A stretch of 64,000 bases of DNA from Gammaproteobacteria bacterium (GTDB lineage Bacteria > Pseudomonadota > Gammaproteobacteria > Steroidobacterales > Rariloculaceae), in NCBI GenBank assembly GCA_036381015.1, contig DASVDR010000015.1, positions 80,675 to 144,674 on the forward strand, read 5' to 3'. Each line of letters begins with the position of its first letter. Within the stretch, counting starts at the first letter, position 1. Under the pieces are notes generated by a model. That model worked only from the letters and a program-made list of their open reading frames with translations. It searched no databases and was not told the DNA's origin. Positions 1 through 8,854 of this stretch are shown piece by piece. The position numbers and the translations under genes were made by a program.

Positions 1-453
1 CGGCTGAGGTATCTCGCTCGCGTGAGCCTGTTCACGGTCGCCATCTACTTCGTCGTCGGCCTGATCTTCGCCGTGATTCTCGGCCTCGAGCCGAATGCGG
101 TCGGCGCCAGCATCGCGATCGGCTACGGCTTGGTCTTCATCGCCTCGATCGTCTTCGCGGTCATGTTTGCGATGCAGCGCCTGCACGACATGAATCACAG
201 CGGCTGGATGTCGCTGCTGCTGTTCGTTCCATTGGTCAACGTCGCCGTCGGCCTCTATCTGCTGTTCGGGCGCGGCACTCAAGGAGCGAACGACTACGGT
301 CCTCCGCCCCCTCCGAATACGCTCGGAGTCAAGCTGGCCGCGTTGATTTTTCCGGTGCTGTTCGCGATCGGCATGATCGCGGCGATAACGATACCCGCTT
401 ACCAGGACTACGCGACGCGCGTAGAGCAAGCTCAGCCGATCGGAGCGGAGTAG
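1..453 (+). CDS. DUF805 family membrane protein, 5' partial
   Basis: The reading frame is open from the first base, and residues RLRYLAR before the first possible start (GTG at 22) match the usual N-terminal region of DUF805 proteins. The gene therefore almost certainly begins upstream of the window. Visible are hydrophobic segments at about residues 10-28 and 35-55 (counted from base 1), the family-typical RLHDMNHSGW stretch, a further TM hairpin ending in LFGRGTQG, and an additional C-terminal TM helix (about 110-130) followed by IPAYQDYATR, which resembles the N-terminal helix ending of type IV pilin-like proteins. Function of the family is unknown. It is an inner-membrane protein by inference. 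Confidence 0.75.
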   Translation, partial: RLRYLARVSLFTVAIYFVVGLIFAVILGLEPNAVGASIAIGYGLVFIASIVFAVMFAMQRLHDMNHSGWMSLLLFVPLVNVAVGLYLLFGRGTQGANDYGPPPPPNTLGVKLAALIFPVLFAIGMIAAITIPAYQDYATRVEQAQPIGAE

Positions 454-513
454 CGGTCGGGCCTCACGCGGCCGCCGGCTCGCGAGCTCAGCGCCGCTGA
501 GCTCCTCCGCCGG

Positions 514-1467
514 CTACTCCCAGCCGGTCGGCGACATGTAATCCACGACGATGCCGATCGCTTCGATCTCGTGAATCTGCCCGCCCCAAATCTTGAAGAT
601 GTGCATCGCGGGCAGGTCGAACGGGTCGAAGTCCATGACGCGCGTTCTCTGCCCCGGCACGCCGTACAAGGGGAACTCGTGGGTCTCGAACGCGTGGCGG
701 AAATGCGAAAGGCCGAACGCGAGGCCGTTGACCTCGTCGGCGATCGACACGCGCCGATTGTCGATGCTCGTGATGTACTCGAAGGTATTCGTATCGAGCT
801 GCGCCTCGCATCCCAGTGAGCCGACCAGCCCGAAACCTTGAGAGGGATCGCGTGCGACCGGGTTGCGTGCCGTCTGTCTGCCGTTCTCGAACCTGACGCA
901 ATCGTCCGCAAAAGGCGCCAGCGAGCCGTTGTTGCGGTCGAGCGCGTCGTAGTACGAGGCCGCGATGTGCAGCAGGCGTGACCGCGAATCGCGATAGGCC
1001 TCGTCCGTGACGGGAGAGACGAGCGGTGCGCGCGGGGATCGAAGGTTTGCGAGGCTGCTCTCATTGAGATTTCGGACCACGAGGTGCTCGGCCTCCGTGA
1101 TCCGCCCGTCCTCGAGCTCGAGGCGCAGGCCGAGCTCGATCGGGATCCGATCACCGTCGCGATCTTCCATGAGCACCGCGAGATACCCTACCTGCTGCGC
1201 GACGGGGTCCGGCACGTGGATGACGAACGACGTCGGGACGGCGGCCGCAGTGGCCCACAATCCCTCGCCGGGCTCGATGCGCTCGATGTTCTCCACGATC
1301 TTGACGTTCTCGGCGAGCGGCACGCGCGACGGATCGTGGGCCACCATCGCCGCCACGTAGTCGTCGGCCAGGTCGATCAGGCATTGGCGGTCGCATTCCT
1401 GAGCCTGCGTCAACGGCGAGAGCGCCAGGAGTGCCGGCGCAAGGATCCGCTGCGTCCGCTTCGTCAT
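514..1467 (-). CDS. Exported hypothetical protein, DUF8021-like
   Basis: A 317-residue protein starting at ATG 1467. The longer frame to 1566 lacks a signal peptide at its start, whereas MTKRTQRILAPALLALSPLTQA is a clear Sec signal peptide preceded by a G-rich Shine-Dalgarno-like run. Mature residues CDRQCLIDLADDYVAAMVAHDP followed by LAENVKIVENIE...GEGLWATA resemble a widespread secreted SnoaL/NTF2-like family (DUF8021, from memory). Two cysteines near the mature N-terminus and two later ones could form disulfides in the periplasm. No catalytic residues can be assigned. It converges on the DUF805 gene and is divergent from the metallopeptidase-like gene that follows. Confidence 0.6.
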   Translation of the reverse strand: MTKRTQRILAPALLALSPLTQAQECDRQCLIDLADDYVAAMVAHDPSRVPLAENVKIVENIERIEPGEGLWATAAAVPTSFVIHVPDPVAQQVGYLAVLMEDRDGDRIPIELGLRLELEDGRITEAEHLVVRNLNESSLANLRSPRAPLVSPVTDEAYRDSRSRLLHIAASYYDALDRNNGSLAPFADDCVRFENGRQTARNPVARDPSQGFGLVGSLGCEAQLDTNTFEYITSIDNRRVSIADEVNGLAFGLSHFRHAFETHEFPLYGVPGQRTRVMDFDPFDLPAMHIFKIWGGQIHEIEAIGIVVDYMSPTGWE

Positions 1468-1691
1468 CGTTGCCCCCCGAGGTTGCGTGGACGATCGAGA
1501 ATGGGTTCTCGGCAGCCGGAAGCCTACAACATCGGCCGCACCGTCAGAAGCCGCAATGTGCACCATCGCGGCACTGCGACGTTCCGGCCGTTTCCACGAG
1601 CCGCTCGGGCGCGGGCGTCGAAGGTTTTCCCCGGCCCTTGACGAGTCCGTACGCGATGTCCGAGCATCTTCGCGTCGAGCCGAAGAACAAC

Positions 1692-2315
1692 ATGACGATG
1701 CGTGCAGTCTTGCTCCGCGCTGCGGGAATCCTCTTCGGGAGCGTCGCGCTTGCCGCGTCCGCCGCGCCGTCGGACGTCGAGGTCGAGGTCGAGTTCATCC
1801 CGTCGACCGCCGCGCACGGCTACGCGGTCCGGATGTATCGGTCGATCTGGGAGCAATACGGCGCCCGCATCGTGTCCGCGTTCGAAGCGCGCACCTGTCT
1901 GCCGTTCGTCGAATCCAAGGTCTGGGCGGTGGTCGCGGACGCGGTCAGCCATTCCGGCGGTCCGCATCACCCGATGCGCCTGCGCGGCAGCTATGCTCCC
2001 GACGTCAAGCGCTCCACGCTGGTCCACGAGCTCGGGCACCGGCACCTTTGGCAGCTCGCCGAGCGGCTCGACGGCCTCGACGGCCATCGAACGCTGTATC
2101 TCGTCCTCGACCGTGTTTGGGCGGATGTCTGGGGCGAGGAGTTCGCGCGGGAACGGATCCGCGGCGAGTCCGAGTGGCGGGCGGAGTACGACTATGCCGG
2201 CGCCTGGGAATGGGCGCGCTCGCTGGCAGGCGAAGACCGCTTGGAGCTCTGGAACCGGCTTCTGCGGATGAACGGCTTTCAGGGAAACTGCACCGGCTTG
2301 CTCGGAGCGCCCTGA
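1692..2315 (+). CDS. Exported protein with HEXXH-type motif
   Basis: A 207-residue protein with signal peptide (MTMRAVLLRAAGILFGSVALAASA) and a motif LVHELGHRHLW that fits the HEXXH zinc-metallopeptidase signature (gluzincin-like). An acidic residue cluster (WADVWGEE) 35-40 residues downstream could supply the third zinc ligand. Start 1692 is chosen because it begins the signal peptide. An in-frame ATG at 1656 and a second ATG at 1698 are alternatives. Too short and divergent for me to name a family. Peptidase activity is inferred from the motif only. It stands alone between divergent and co-directional neighbours with 220-270 bp gaps. Confidence 0.6.
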   Translation: MTMRAVLLRAAGILFGSVALAASAAPSDVEVEVEFIPSTAAHGYAVRMYRSIWEQYGARIVSAFEARTCLPFVESKVWAVVADAVSHSGGPHHPMRLRGSYAPDVKRSTLVHELGHRHLWQLAERLDGLDGHRTLYLVLDRVWADVWGEEFARERIRGESEWRAEYDYAGAWEWARSLAGEDRLELWNRLLRMNGFQGNCTGLLGAP

Positions 2316-2581
2316 GACGGAACTCGGCGCTTCCGCTTCGCCCGCAGCCACGCTCGGTCGCAACCCTCGACCGCGTTGTGAAAGCCGGCTCCGCCGCATC
2401 GGCGTGAGCCCGGGGTTCGATCCTCCTCGGCCGCATCCAAGCGTGACCTTCGTCACGGAACCCGGGCATCGATGAAACCCAAATAGCGCTCGGCCGTGAC
2501 GCACGATAAGGCCGGGGATTTCAACGCGCGGCGCGGGTCTCGTTCGCCGACGCTGCCGGATGAGCGACCGAGGAGGGTCGA

Positions 2582-3157
2582 ATGCGTATGCCGATCTCGA
2601 CGAAGACTGCTCGACTGATGGTGATCGCGTGGATTGCCGCGTTGTCCGCGAGCGCGCTTGCCGATCCGCCTCCGCACGCGCCCGCTCACGGTTGGCGCAA
2701 GAAGCACGATCCTTACTACGTCGGGCATTCCGGCGGTCAATGGGAATACGACTACGACATCGTCTCCGGGCACTGCAATCGTGAGGCCATCGCCACGGTC
2801 GTGGGCGGCGTCGTGGGCGGCGTCATCGCTTCACGCGTCGCCGACGAGCACCGCGCGGTCGCGACGCTGATCGGCGCGGCGGCGGGCGCCCTGATCGGAA
2901 ACCGGATCGGCCGCGAGCTCGACGAGGCGGATCGCGCGTGCATCGGCCACGCGCTGGAGATCGGCGAGGCCGGGCACCCGGTCACGTGGACGAACGAGTC
3001 GACCGGCGTGCGTTACGAGCTGCTGCCCGGCGCGGATCGCAAGCGTGACGGCGCCGCGTGCCGCGAGTTCACGATGATCGCCGTCGCGGGCCGCGAGAAG
3101 ACGACCCGGCGCGGCGTTGCTTGTCCGTCGCAGCCCGGTGTCTGGCGCATCTTGTAG
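2582..3157 (+). CDS. Glycine-zipper 2TM-domain exported protein
   Basis: A 191-residue protein with an N-terminal signal peptide ending near ASALADP, a His-rich linker (PPPHAPAHGWRKKHD), then a glycine-zipper segment (VVGGVVGGVIASRV and LIGAAAGALIGNRIG, about residues 74-110) typical of the SlyB/17-kDa surface antigen type. The C-terminal domain has VTWTNESTGVRYELLP and CREFTMIAV, the layout of the surface-antigen fold in RT0821/Lpp0805-type proteins. A non-lipidated signal peptide is suggested because no lipobox cysteine is present. Probably an outer-membrane-associated structural protein. Role unknown. Confidence 0.75.
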   Translation: MRMPISTKTARLMVIAWIAALSASALADPPPHAPAHGWRKKHDPYYVGHSGGQWEYDYDIVSGHCNREAIATVVGGVVGGVIASRVADEHRAVATLIGAAAGALIGNRIGRELDEADRACIGHALEIGEAGHPVTWTNESTGVRYELLPGADRKRDGAACREFTMIAVAGREKTTRRGVACPSQPGVWRIL

Positions 3158-3218
3158 GGGCCGCGAGAGGAGAACCCGGATCACATCGGCGCGGCGCGAT
3201 TGCCGTTATGCTTCGGCG

Positions 3219-4448
3219 ATGCCGCCGCCGCCCCCGTCCCAGCTCGATCCGAGCCCGTTTCCGAGCTCGCCGTACGCAGTCGAGCTCGAGAACGGTCCCC
3301 GTCGCCGGTTCGCCCCGACGATCGAGGCGGAGTACGTTCGCAGTCATCTGCTGGAGAACCGCGCGCTGATTCGCGCCGCGTGCGTCGTCGCCGCCGTGAC
3401 GAGCGCGCGCGGTGCGGTAACGGTCGCGTTCGGAAGCGTGCCCGGCATTGACCGCGTGGTCGAGATCGGGCTGCTGCTGGTTGTTGCGGGCGTGTTGCTC
3501 TCGCTCGCGTGGAGCCGCCGCTTTGCGGATCTCTACCTGCCGATCGCCCGGCGCCTCGTCCCCGTGCGAAACCTCGTGGCCGGCGCGCTCGTCGCCGGGG
3601 TCGCGGCAGACGGTCGGCTCGAATCGCTGATGACGCTGCCGCTGATGGTCGTCGGGCCGCTTTTCTTCATGGGGCTGCCGTTCGGCGTGGCGTTGACCGC
3701 GGTGGTCTTCGTCATCGCTTCGTTCTTCGTGAACGGTCTCGCCATGGGGCTCGCGCTTCCGCTCGTGCTGCGGTGCTCCACGACGCTCTTGCTCGTGACG
3801 GTCGCCGCCGCGATCGCCGCGCGGCACATCGAGAAGATGTCCCGCAGGAGCTTTCTCGAGCGCCGCATGATCGCCGAGTTCGCCGAGCACGACGCGTTGA
3901 CGGGCCTCAACAATCGGCGCGTGTTCGACGAGCGGATCGAGCAGCTGTGGGAGCGAGCCGTCGCGACCCGCGGCAGCGTTGCCGTTTTTCTGGTCGACGT
4001 CGACCGATTCAAGGCTTACAACGATTTCTACGGACATCAGGCCGGTGACCAGACTCTGCGCAGAGTCGCCGGCAAGCTGCAAGCGCTCTTCTCGCGTTCC
4101 TCGGACGTGCTCGTGCGTTACGGCGGCGAGGAGTTCGCGGCGGTCGTCTACGACATCGGCGGCGACGAGGCGAGGGCGCTCGGGGAGCGTGCGCGGCGCG
4201 GGGTCAGCGACCTCGCGATCGAGCATCGTGGGGCGGGCAACGGCAGGGTCACGATCAGCGTCGGGATCGCCGTCGTCGAGCCCACGAGCCAAAGGCGGCC
4301 GCGGGGCGCGCTGCAGCTCGCCGACCAGGCGCTCTACGAAGCGAAGGCGCGGGGAAGAGACCGCGTCTACCTGCTGGACCAGGCGGCGCACGACATGCTG
4401 GTCACCGGCGTCTTCCAGCGCGACGTGCTCGCGCAGCGGCAGCGCTAG
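3219..4448 (+). CDS. Membrane diguanylate cyclase (GGDEF)
   Basis: A 409-residue protein making c-di-GMP from two GTP. The N-terminal half (about residues 45-195) holds five or six hydrophobic segments that act as a membrane sensor of unassigned type. The C-terminal half is a full GGDEF domain starting at HDALTGLNNRR, with the active-site RYGGEEF (GGEEF at residues 302-306) and an intact product-inhibition I-site RSSD (293-296), exactly five residues upstream. Metal-binding VDVDRFKAYND is present. No EAL domain. Start ATG 3219 was preferred over the longer frame because the extension has no family resemblance. The proline-rich MPPPPPSQ start is unusual. It is monocistronic. Confidence 0.92.
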   Translation: MPPPPPSQLDPSPFPSSPYAVELENGPRRRFAPTIEAEYVRSHLLENRALIRAACVVAAVTSARGAVTVAFGSVPGIDRVVEIGLLLVVAGVLLSLAWSRRFADLYLPIARRLVPVRNLVAGALVAGVAADGRLESLMTLPLMVVGPLFFMGLPFGVALTAVVFVIASFFVNGLAMGLALPLVLRCSTTLLLVTVAAAIAARHIEKMSRRSFLERRMIAEFAEHDALTGLNNRRVFDERIEQLWERAVATRGSVAVFLVDVDRFKAYNDFYGHQAGDQTLRRVAGKLQALFSRSSDVLVRYGGEEFAAVVYDIGGDEARALGERARRGVSDLAIEHRGAGNGRVTISVGIAVVEPTSQRRPRGALQLADQALYEAKARGRDRVYLLDQAAHDMLVTGVFQRDVLAQRQR

Positions 4449-4707
4449 CTCGCAAATCGGCCGCGTCAACGTTTGTAGCAATTTTGTGTCGAGATGCGAC
4501 GCGCGTGTCGCGGCTCGACGGCACGCGGGGCGCGCGTTTCCCGTTCGCCGGCCGCCCGCAGCGCTTCGCGCTCGTCCCGCCTGCGCCCGCCGGCGACAAA
4601 GACCTTCAACAATCGATACAGATTCCCGGCCCTCCGCGCAGTAACGTGCGCGGCCTCACGCGGTATTCGGCTTGAGGCAATCCATTCGATCAGAGGAGTC
4701 GGAGGCC

Positions 4708-5061
4708 ATGATCAGTCAATCGTTTCGCAGCGCCTTTGTCGGTGTGCTCGCGATCGCCGCCTCGGCGCTCTTCACCGCCGGGGCGTCGGCCGACGACGGC
4801 CGGGTTCTCGAACCGAGCCCCGGCACCGGGCCGCCGCTCCAGGCGGAACCCCCCGCAATCGAGGAGATCGTCGTCAGCGGCGGGCGCGCGGCGTCCTCGT
4901 TCGAGATCGAGCGGCTGCGCGCGGACGTGCGCGAGCACATGCGAGCCTTGAACGAGCGGCTCAGGGAGACCCTCGAAGCGGAGCTGAAGCAGTTTGCGGA
5001 CGCGACGCTGAATCTCGCTGAAGCCGACGTTCGACCCGCGGTCGACCTTCCCCCGGGCTGA
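4708..5061 (+). CDS. Small exported hypothetical protein
   Basis: A 117-residue protein with a signal peptide ending ATAGASAD-like (mature start near DDGRV). The mature part has a proline-rich linker and then IEEIVVSGGR followed by a single amphipathic alpha-helix (FEIERLRADVREHMRALNERL...) rich in Arg, Glu and Leu, probably coiled-coil. AGAGGAG and GGAGG stretches lie 3-17 bases before the ATG at 4708. The IEEIVVSG segment resembles the beginning of the plug domain of TonB-dependent receptors, but nothing else of a receptor follows. Similar short proteins with this phrase are known in environmental Gammaproteobacteria with no function assigned (from memory). Confidence 0.6.
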   Translation: MISQSFRSAFVGVLAIAASALFTAGASADDGRVLEPSPGTGPPLQAEPPAIEEIVVSGGRAASSFEIERLRADVREHMRALNERLRETLEAELKQFADATLNLAEADVRPAVDLPPG

Positions 5062-5481
5062 CCGCGGACGCGCGAGCTCGACTCCTCCCCGTCGAGACTC
5101 GCGGGACGGCCGGTCGTCCGAGCGCTTCCAGGGGCCGAGTGCACCGGCTGCGAGCGTGAGCCGTCCGAGACGGATTGCGCTCGCCTCGGCCCCGCTCTTT
5201 TTTCGTCGCGCGAGCAAGCCGAGCACGGCGCCGCCGCGGCCGACGCCCGCGCAGCGTGATGCGCGTTCGCGCATTCCTCGAGAAACCCGTGTACCATCCC
5301 GCCCTTCGCTCCAGTGTCGAGGGCGGCTCGACGCAGCGGGCCTGTTGCTCCGCCTCGCGTCGGCCTCTGCCCCGGGACCGCGAGCGCATCCCCGTGATTT
5401 TCTCGACGAGCACACAGGGACGCCGACGGACGCGCGGCGGCAGGCGCCGCGCGTCCCGAACGAAAAGGAGAATCGAAGCCG
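5062..5481. other. Non-coding stretch upstream of LpxH-like gene
   Basis: About 420 bases without a convincing gene. Open frames on both strands here are Arg/Ala/Pro-rich with no domain or start signal and look like G+C-driven shadows. A Shine-Dalgarno (AAAAGGAGAAT) for the following gene sits at its right end. I saw no intrinsic terminator or repeat. Confidence 0.5.
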
Positions 5482-6375
5482 ATGAGCTCTGCAGCCCGCA
5501 CCCCTCTGCGAACCGTCTGGATTTCCGACGTGCACCTCGGGTCGCGGGCCTGCCGGGCGGCGCTCCTGCTCGATTTTCTCCGCCGAACGCGCTGCGACGT
5601 GCTCTATCTCGTCGGCGACGTCATCGACTTCGAGAGCTTGCGGCGTGACTTCTACTGGCCGCCGGCCCACACGGAGGTGGTGCGCACGATTCTCCGCAAG
5701 AGCAGCGAAGGCACGCGCGTCGTCTACATCCCGGGCAACCACGACGACCAGCTCCGGGCTCTGGCCGGCGCCAAGCTCGGCAACATCGAGGTGGCGGGAC
5801 GAGCGATTCACACGACGCGCTCGGGCCGGCGGCTCCTGGTGCTGCACGGCGACGAGTTCGACGCGGTCGTCAGGGGCCGTTCTCTCGGCGTGCTGCTCGG
5901 CGCGCTCGCGTGCCGGACGCTGCTCTCGCTGAACCGCTTCGTCCACTGGCTTCACGACATCGCCGGACGTCCCTACTGGTCGCTCGCTCAGCACGTGAAG
6001 TCCCGTTTCGGCTGCGTGCAGCGTTACGTCGAGCGCTATCGGCACGCTACGCTGGTCGCGGCGCGCGAGGCGGGCGTCGACGGCGTGGTGTGCGGGCATA
6101 TCCACAGGGCGGAGCTCGCCGAGCTCGACGGCTTGCTCTACTGCAACGACGGGGATTGGGTCGAGAGCTGCACGGCGCTCGTCGAGGATCAGCGCGGCGC
6201 GTTGTCGCTGCTCGACTGGAGGCCGCCCGTCGCCGTGCTCACGGCCTCCGCGACGGTCTCGGTCTCGGCGTGGAGCGGTATCGTGCGCGCCGCGGTCGAT
6301 CGACCCGCCGCGGATCGACCGGCGGCCAGTCGCCCCGCGGTCGAGCCTCAGCCGCGCAAGGCGGTCGGCGAATGA
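5482..6375 (+). CDS. LpxH-like metallophosphoesterase (UDP-2,3-diacylglucosamine pyrophosphatase family)
   Basis: A 297-residue calcineurin-like phosphoesterase. All metal-binding motifs are visible: SDVHLG (D16, H18), GDVIDF (D46), GNHDD (N86, H87), LHGDEFD and GHIHRAE. The family includes LpxH and its relatives, which hydrolyse UDP-2,3-diacylglucosamine in lipid A synthesis. This shape (short insertion with FYWPP and a helical cap with VHWLHDIAGR) is the LpxH-like paralogue found widely in proteobacteria, often of unproven substrate. The last 60 residues form a variable tail with a repeated DRPAADRPAASRPA stretch. A strong ribosome binding site precedes ATG 5482. Cytoplasmic, peripheral to the membrane by inference. 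Confidence 0.85.
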   Translation: MSSAARTPLRTVWISDVHLGSRACRAALLLDFLRRTRCDVLYLVGDVIDFESLRRDFYWPPAHTEVVRTILRKSSEGTRVVYIPGNHDDQLRALAGAKLGNIEVAGRAIHTTRSGRRLLVLHGDEFDAVVRGRSLGVLLGALACRTLLSLNRFVHWLHDIAGRPYWSLAQHVKSRFGCVQRYVERYRHATLVAAREAGVDGVVCGHIHRAELAELDGLLYCNDGDWVESCTALVEDQRGALSLLDWRPPVAVLTASATVSVSAWSGIVRAAVDRPAADRPAASRPAVEPQPRKAVGE

Positions 6376-6403
6376 CGGCCGCGTAGCAGGTCCGCCCTGC
6401 GAA

Positions 6404-7531
6404 TTACTCCCCCAGGTTGATGTTGTAGATCTTCGCGTCCTCGGGCGGCTCCCGATAGACGCTCATGCCCGACGAGCGCGGCGGGATCGGCAGACCCTTC
6501 GCAATCGCCTCGGTGACCTGCCGCTCGTAGGCGCGCTCACTGCGCAGCCCCTGTCCCACCGCCGTGTTGCCTTCGTGGCACGAGTACTCGTACATGTAGT
6601 AGCCGGGTTGCGTGGTCCACATCGTGCGCACGGTGAACGGCGCGGTGTACGTCTCCGGATCGTCGATCGTGATGCGGTACTCGATCATTTCCGGATCCAC
6701 GCGCCGGAGGCGCTCCACGGTCCGCAGATTGCGGCTGTGCGGGCCGCCGCCGACGCTCGTCCTGTCCGTGAAGCCGCGGCTCTCGATGACGAGCGTGTCG
6801 CCGTCCCAGTAGCCGCGGCCGTTGCCCGTGTACTGGTCGATCCTTTCGTCGAGATGAGGACGGCCGTCGAGCGGAATGATGCGTGTCGCATGAATCATCT
6901 CGTACGTGATCGAGACGGCGCTCGGGCTTTGCGCGATGCGGATGCCGTTGCCGTAGATCGCCGCACCCATGCCGCGGTTGATGCCGAGCGCGATGCAGCG
7001 ATCGTACAGCGAGAAATCCTCGAACGTGTTGAACGGCCCGGAGCCGAAGGTGCCGCGCCCGCCGTTCGCCCGGGCTCGTGCCCGGCCGGCGTCGTTCAGC
7101 GGCGGCGTGCGCCCGTCCGGCGGATCGACGACCAACGACGAGAACCCGAACGTGCGCGTGCCCCATTCGTTGCGCAGAAAGGTTTCCTCGTTTACCGCTC
7201 GATCGCGTCCGGCTTCCTGGCGCATCGCGCGCTCGAGGAACTGCTCCTCCGTGAGAAACTCCTGCGTGCCGAGCTCGCGAGGCCGGTCGCGCGGGATGCC
7301 GCGCATGTCGTCGGTGCTCCACGTGCCTTCGAGGCTCGGATGACCCCACGACGTTCTCGGCGCCTTCCATTCGGGATCGACATACGCCGCGGCGGTCTGC
7401 TCGGCCGGAATCCGCCGCGATTCGGGAAGGTCGACCTCGCGGTCGGTGCGCGGCTGCGCGAGAAGCACGGTGGACACCGAGGCCGCAAGCAGCGCCGCAG
7501 CGGAGCGAATGGCCGTGTTCTTCGTTCTCAT
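6404..7531 (-). CDS. Exported hypothetical protein of environmental bacteria
   Basis: A 375-residue protein whose start is set at ATG 7531 by a signal peptide (MRTKNTAIRSAAALLAASVSTVLLAQ) with AGGA about 10 bases upstream. The mature protein has TSWGHPSLEGTWSTDDMRGIP near the start and later DRCIALGINRG, QYTGNGRGYWDGDTLVIES and an EYSCHEGN segment near the C-terminus, the hallmarks of a large uncharacterised secreted family abundant in Acidobacteria and marine Gammaproteobacteria. It has a cysteine pair (DRCIA, YSCHE). No enzyme motif was found. It is divergent to the phosphoesterase region and co-directional with the O-methyltransferase upstream, 100 bases away. Confidence 0.7.
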   Translation of the reverse strand: MRTKNTAIRSAAALLAASVSTVLLAQPRTDREVDLPESRRIPAEQTAAAYVDPEWKAPRTSWGHPSLEGTWSTDDMRGIPRDRPRELGTQEFLTEEQFLERAMRQEAGRDRAVNEETFLRNEWGTRTFGFSSLVVDPPDGRTPPLNDAGRARARANGGRGTFGSGPFNTFEDFSLYDRCIALGINRGMGAAIYGNGIRIAQSPSAVSITYEMIHATRIIPLDGRPHLDERIDQYTGNGRGYWDGDTLVIESRGFTDRTSVGGGPHSRNLRTVERLRRVDPEMIEYRITIDDPETYTAPFTVRTMWTTQPGYYMYEYSCHEGNTAVGQGLRSERAYERQVTEAIAKGLPIPPRSSGMSVYREPPEDAKIYNINLGE

Positions 7532-7636
7532 TGGTATTGTTTCCTGGGCTGCCGATCGCCTCGGATATGGTATCACTTCGGCGACGGAACGCTCGCTCCG
7601 GGCCGGCCGGCGCGCGGCGGCGAGCGTGCCTCCGGC

Positions 7637-8254
7637 TCACCGGTAGCGGCTGACCTCGATGCCGCTCCCTATCGGCAGCATCACGCTCGACATGTCTTTC
7701 GCCGCGCGCACCCGCCGACGATAGGCGTCGGCGTTCGCGCGCGCGCTCTCGGGGTAGAGCATGTTGTCGGCGACGATCAGCGCCCCGTCGGCGAGCTTCG
7801 GGTAAACCGCGTCGAAAGTCGCGGTGTAGAGATCCTTCCAAAGGTCGATCAGCACGAAGTCGAACGGACCGGGGAGCGTCTTCAGCGTCTCGAGGGCATC
7901 GCCGACGCGAAACTCGACGTGCTCCGCGAGCCCGGCCTTCTCGAGCTCGGCGCGAGCGTAGTCGACCTTGCGCGGATGGATCTCGAGGCCCGTCACGCGC
8001 CCGCCCGTCTCGCGGGCGGCCTCGGCGAGCCAGACAGTGGAGTAGCCGTAGGACGTGCCGACCTCGAGGATCGCCCGCGCCTCGGCTTCCTTGATCAGCA
8101 AGTTCACGAACGAGGCGGTGGCCGGACCGATCGGCAGCAGGAGCTCGTCGATGTCGCGCTGCGGCCCGCCCCCCGCGCGGCTCGGCAGCTTCCCGCTTTC
8201 CTCGTCGGCCCGCGCCTGATACGCCTTCTTCACCGCTTCGACCTTTGCATCCAT
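7637..8254 (-). CDS. O-methyltransferase, class I SAM-dependent (family 3)
   Basis: A 205-residue enzyme of the caffeoyl-CoA/catechol O-methyltransferase-like family. Motif I is LEVGTSYGYSTVWLAEAA, the acidic residue binding the SAM ribose is in GLEIHPRK, and the divalent-metal set appears as LIDLWKD and ADNMLYP (Asp, Asp-Asn). Length is usual for the family (200-220). It would transfer a methyl group from SAM to a hydroxyl of a small, probably catecholic, substrate. The true substrate cannot be read from sequence. Preceded by a gap and followed after 105 bases by the exported hypothetical gene. Confidence 0.88.
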   Translation of the reverse strand: MDAKVEAVKKAYQARADEESGKLPSRAGGGPQRDIDELLLPIGPATASFVNLLIKEAEARAILEVGTSYGYSTVWLAEAARETGGRVTGLEIHPRKVDYARAELEKAGLAEHVEFRVGDALETLKTLPGPFDFVLIDLWKDLYTATFDAVYPKLADGALIVADNMLYPESARANADAYRRRVRAAKDMSSVMLPIGSGIEVSRYR

Positions 8255-8393
8255 GACCGTCCTCGAATTCGTCGGCGGCGCCCACCGCCGGGAAGGGCAC
8301 TATAGCCGGCCGCGGCGCCTTCACGCACGGCCGATGTCCGCGGACCCGCTTGGCGCTATGCTAAGCGCTCCTGCCGCGGGAGATTAGCCGCAG

Positions 8394-8822
8394 ATGGCCG
8401 TTCGATACTTCACGTGGTCGAGTTTCTTCGTGCGGTTGCTGATGACCGCCGTGCTCGTGCTGCTCACCTACAACCCGACAGAGTTCTCGTACATTCACTG
8501 GCTCATGCGCGCTTTCGAGAACGACACGCTCGGCGCGCCGCATGCTTTCGCCGGCGTCGTGGTCGCGATCGGCTGGGTGATTCTGCTGCGCGCCACGTTT
8601 CGTTCGCTCGGCGGCGTCGGGCTCTTCCTCGGCGCGGCGTTCTTCGGCACCCTCGTTTGGTTCCTGATCAGCGTCGACATCCTGAACCTGCAGGATCCGA
8701 GAAGGATCGCCTGGGTCGCGCTCGCGTGCCTCGCGGGGCTCCTGGCCGTCGGGCTTTCGTGGTCGCACATCCGTCGCCGTTTGAGCGGGCAGGTGGACGT
8801 CGACGACGTGGACGTCGCTTGA
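8394..8822 (+). CDS. DUF6524 family inner-membrane protein
   Basis: A 142-residue protein with four hydrophobic segments (about 12-27, 46-64, 72-90, 103-120) and a cytoplasmic charged tail (VDVDDVDVA). The N-terminal pattern with SFFVRLLMTAVLVLLTYNPTE and YIHWL is the signature I associate with DUF6524, a small proteobacterial membrane family of unknown function. It lies alone between two genes on the other strand and ends 32 bases from the convergent SDR gene. Confidence 0.7.
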   Translation: MAVRYFTWSSFFVRLLMTAVLVLLTYNPTEFSYIHWLMRAFENDTLGAPHAFAGVVVAIGWVILLRATFRSLGGVGLFLGAAFFGTLVWFLISVDILNLQDPRRIAWVALACLAGLLAVGLSWSHIRRRLSGQVDVDDVDVA

Positions 8823-8854
8823 GAAGAGCGCGCCGCCGTGCTCTGCGAGCGCGG

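Noticed and set aside
4708-5061. Truncated TonB-dependent receptor (IEEIVVSG phrase)
   Set aside because: Only this short phrase matches. No plug or barrel follows in any frame, so kept as a hypothetical exported protein.
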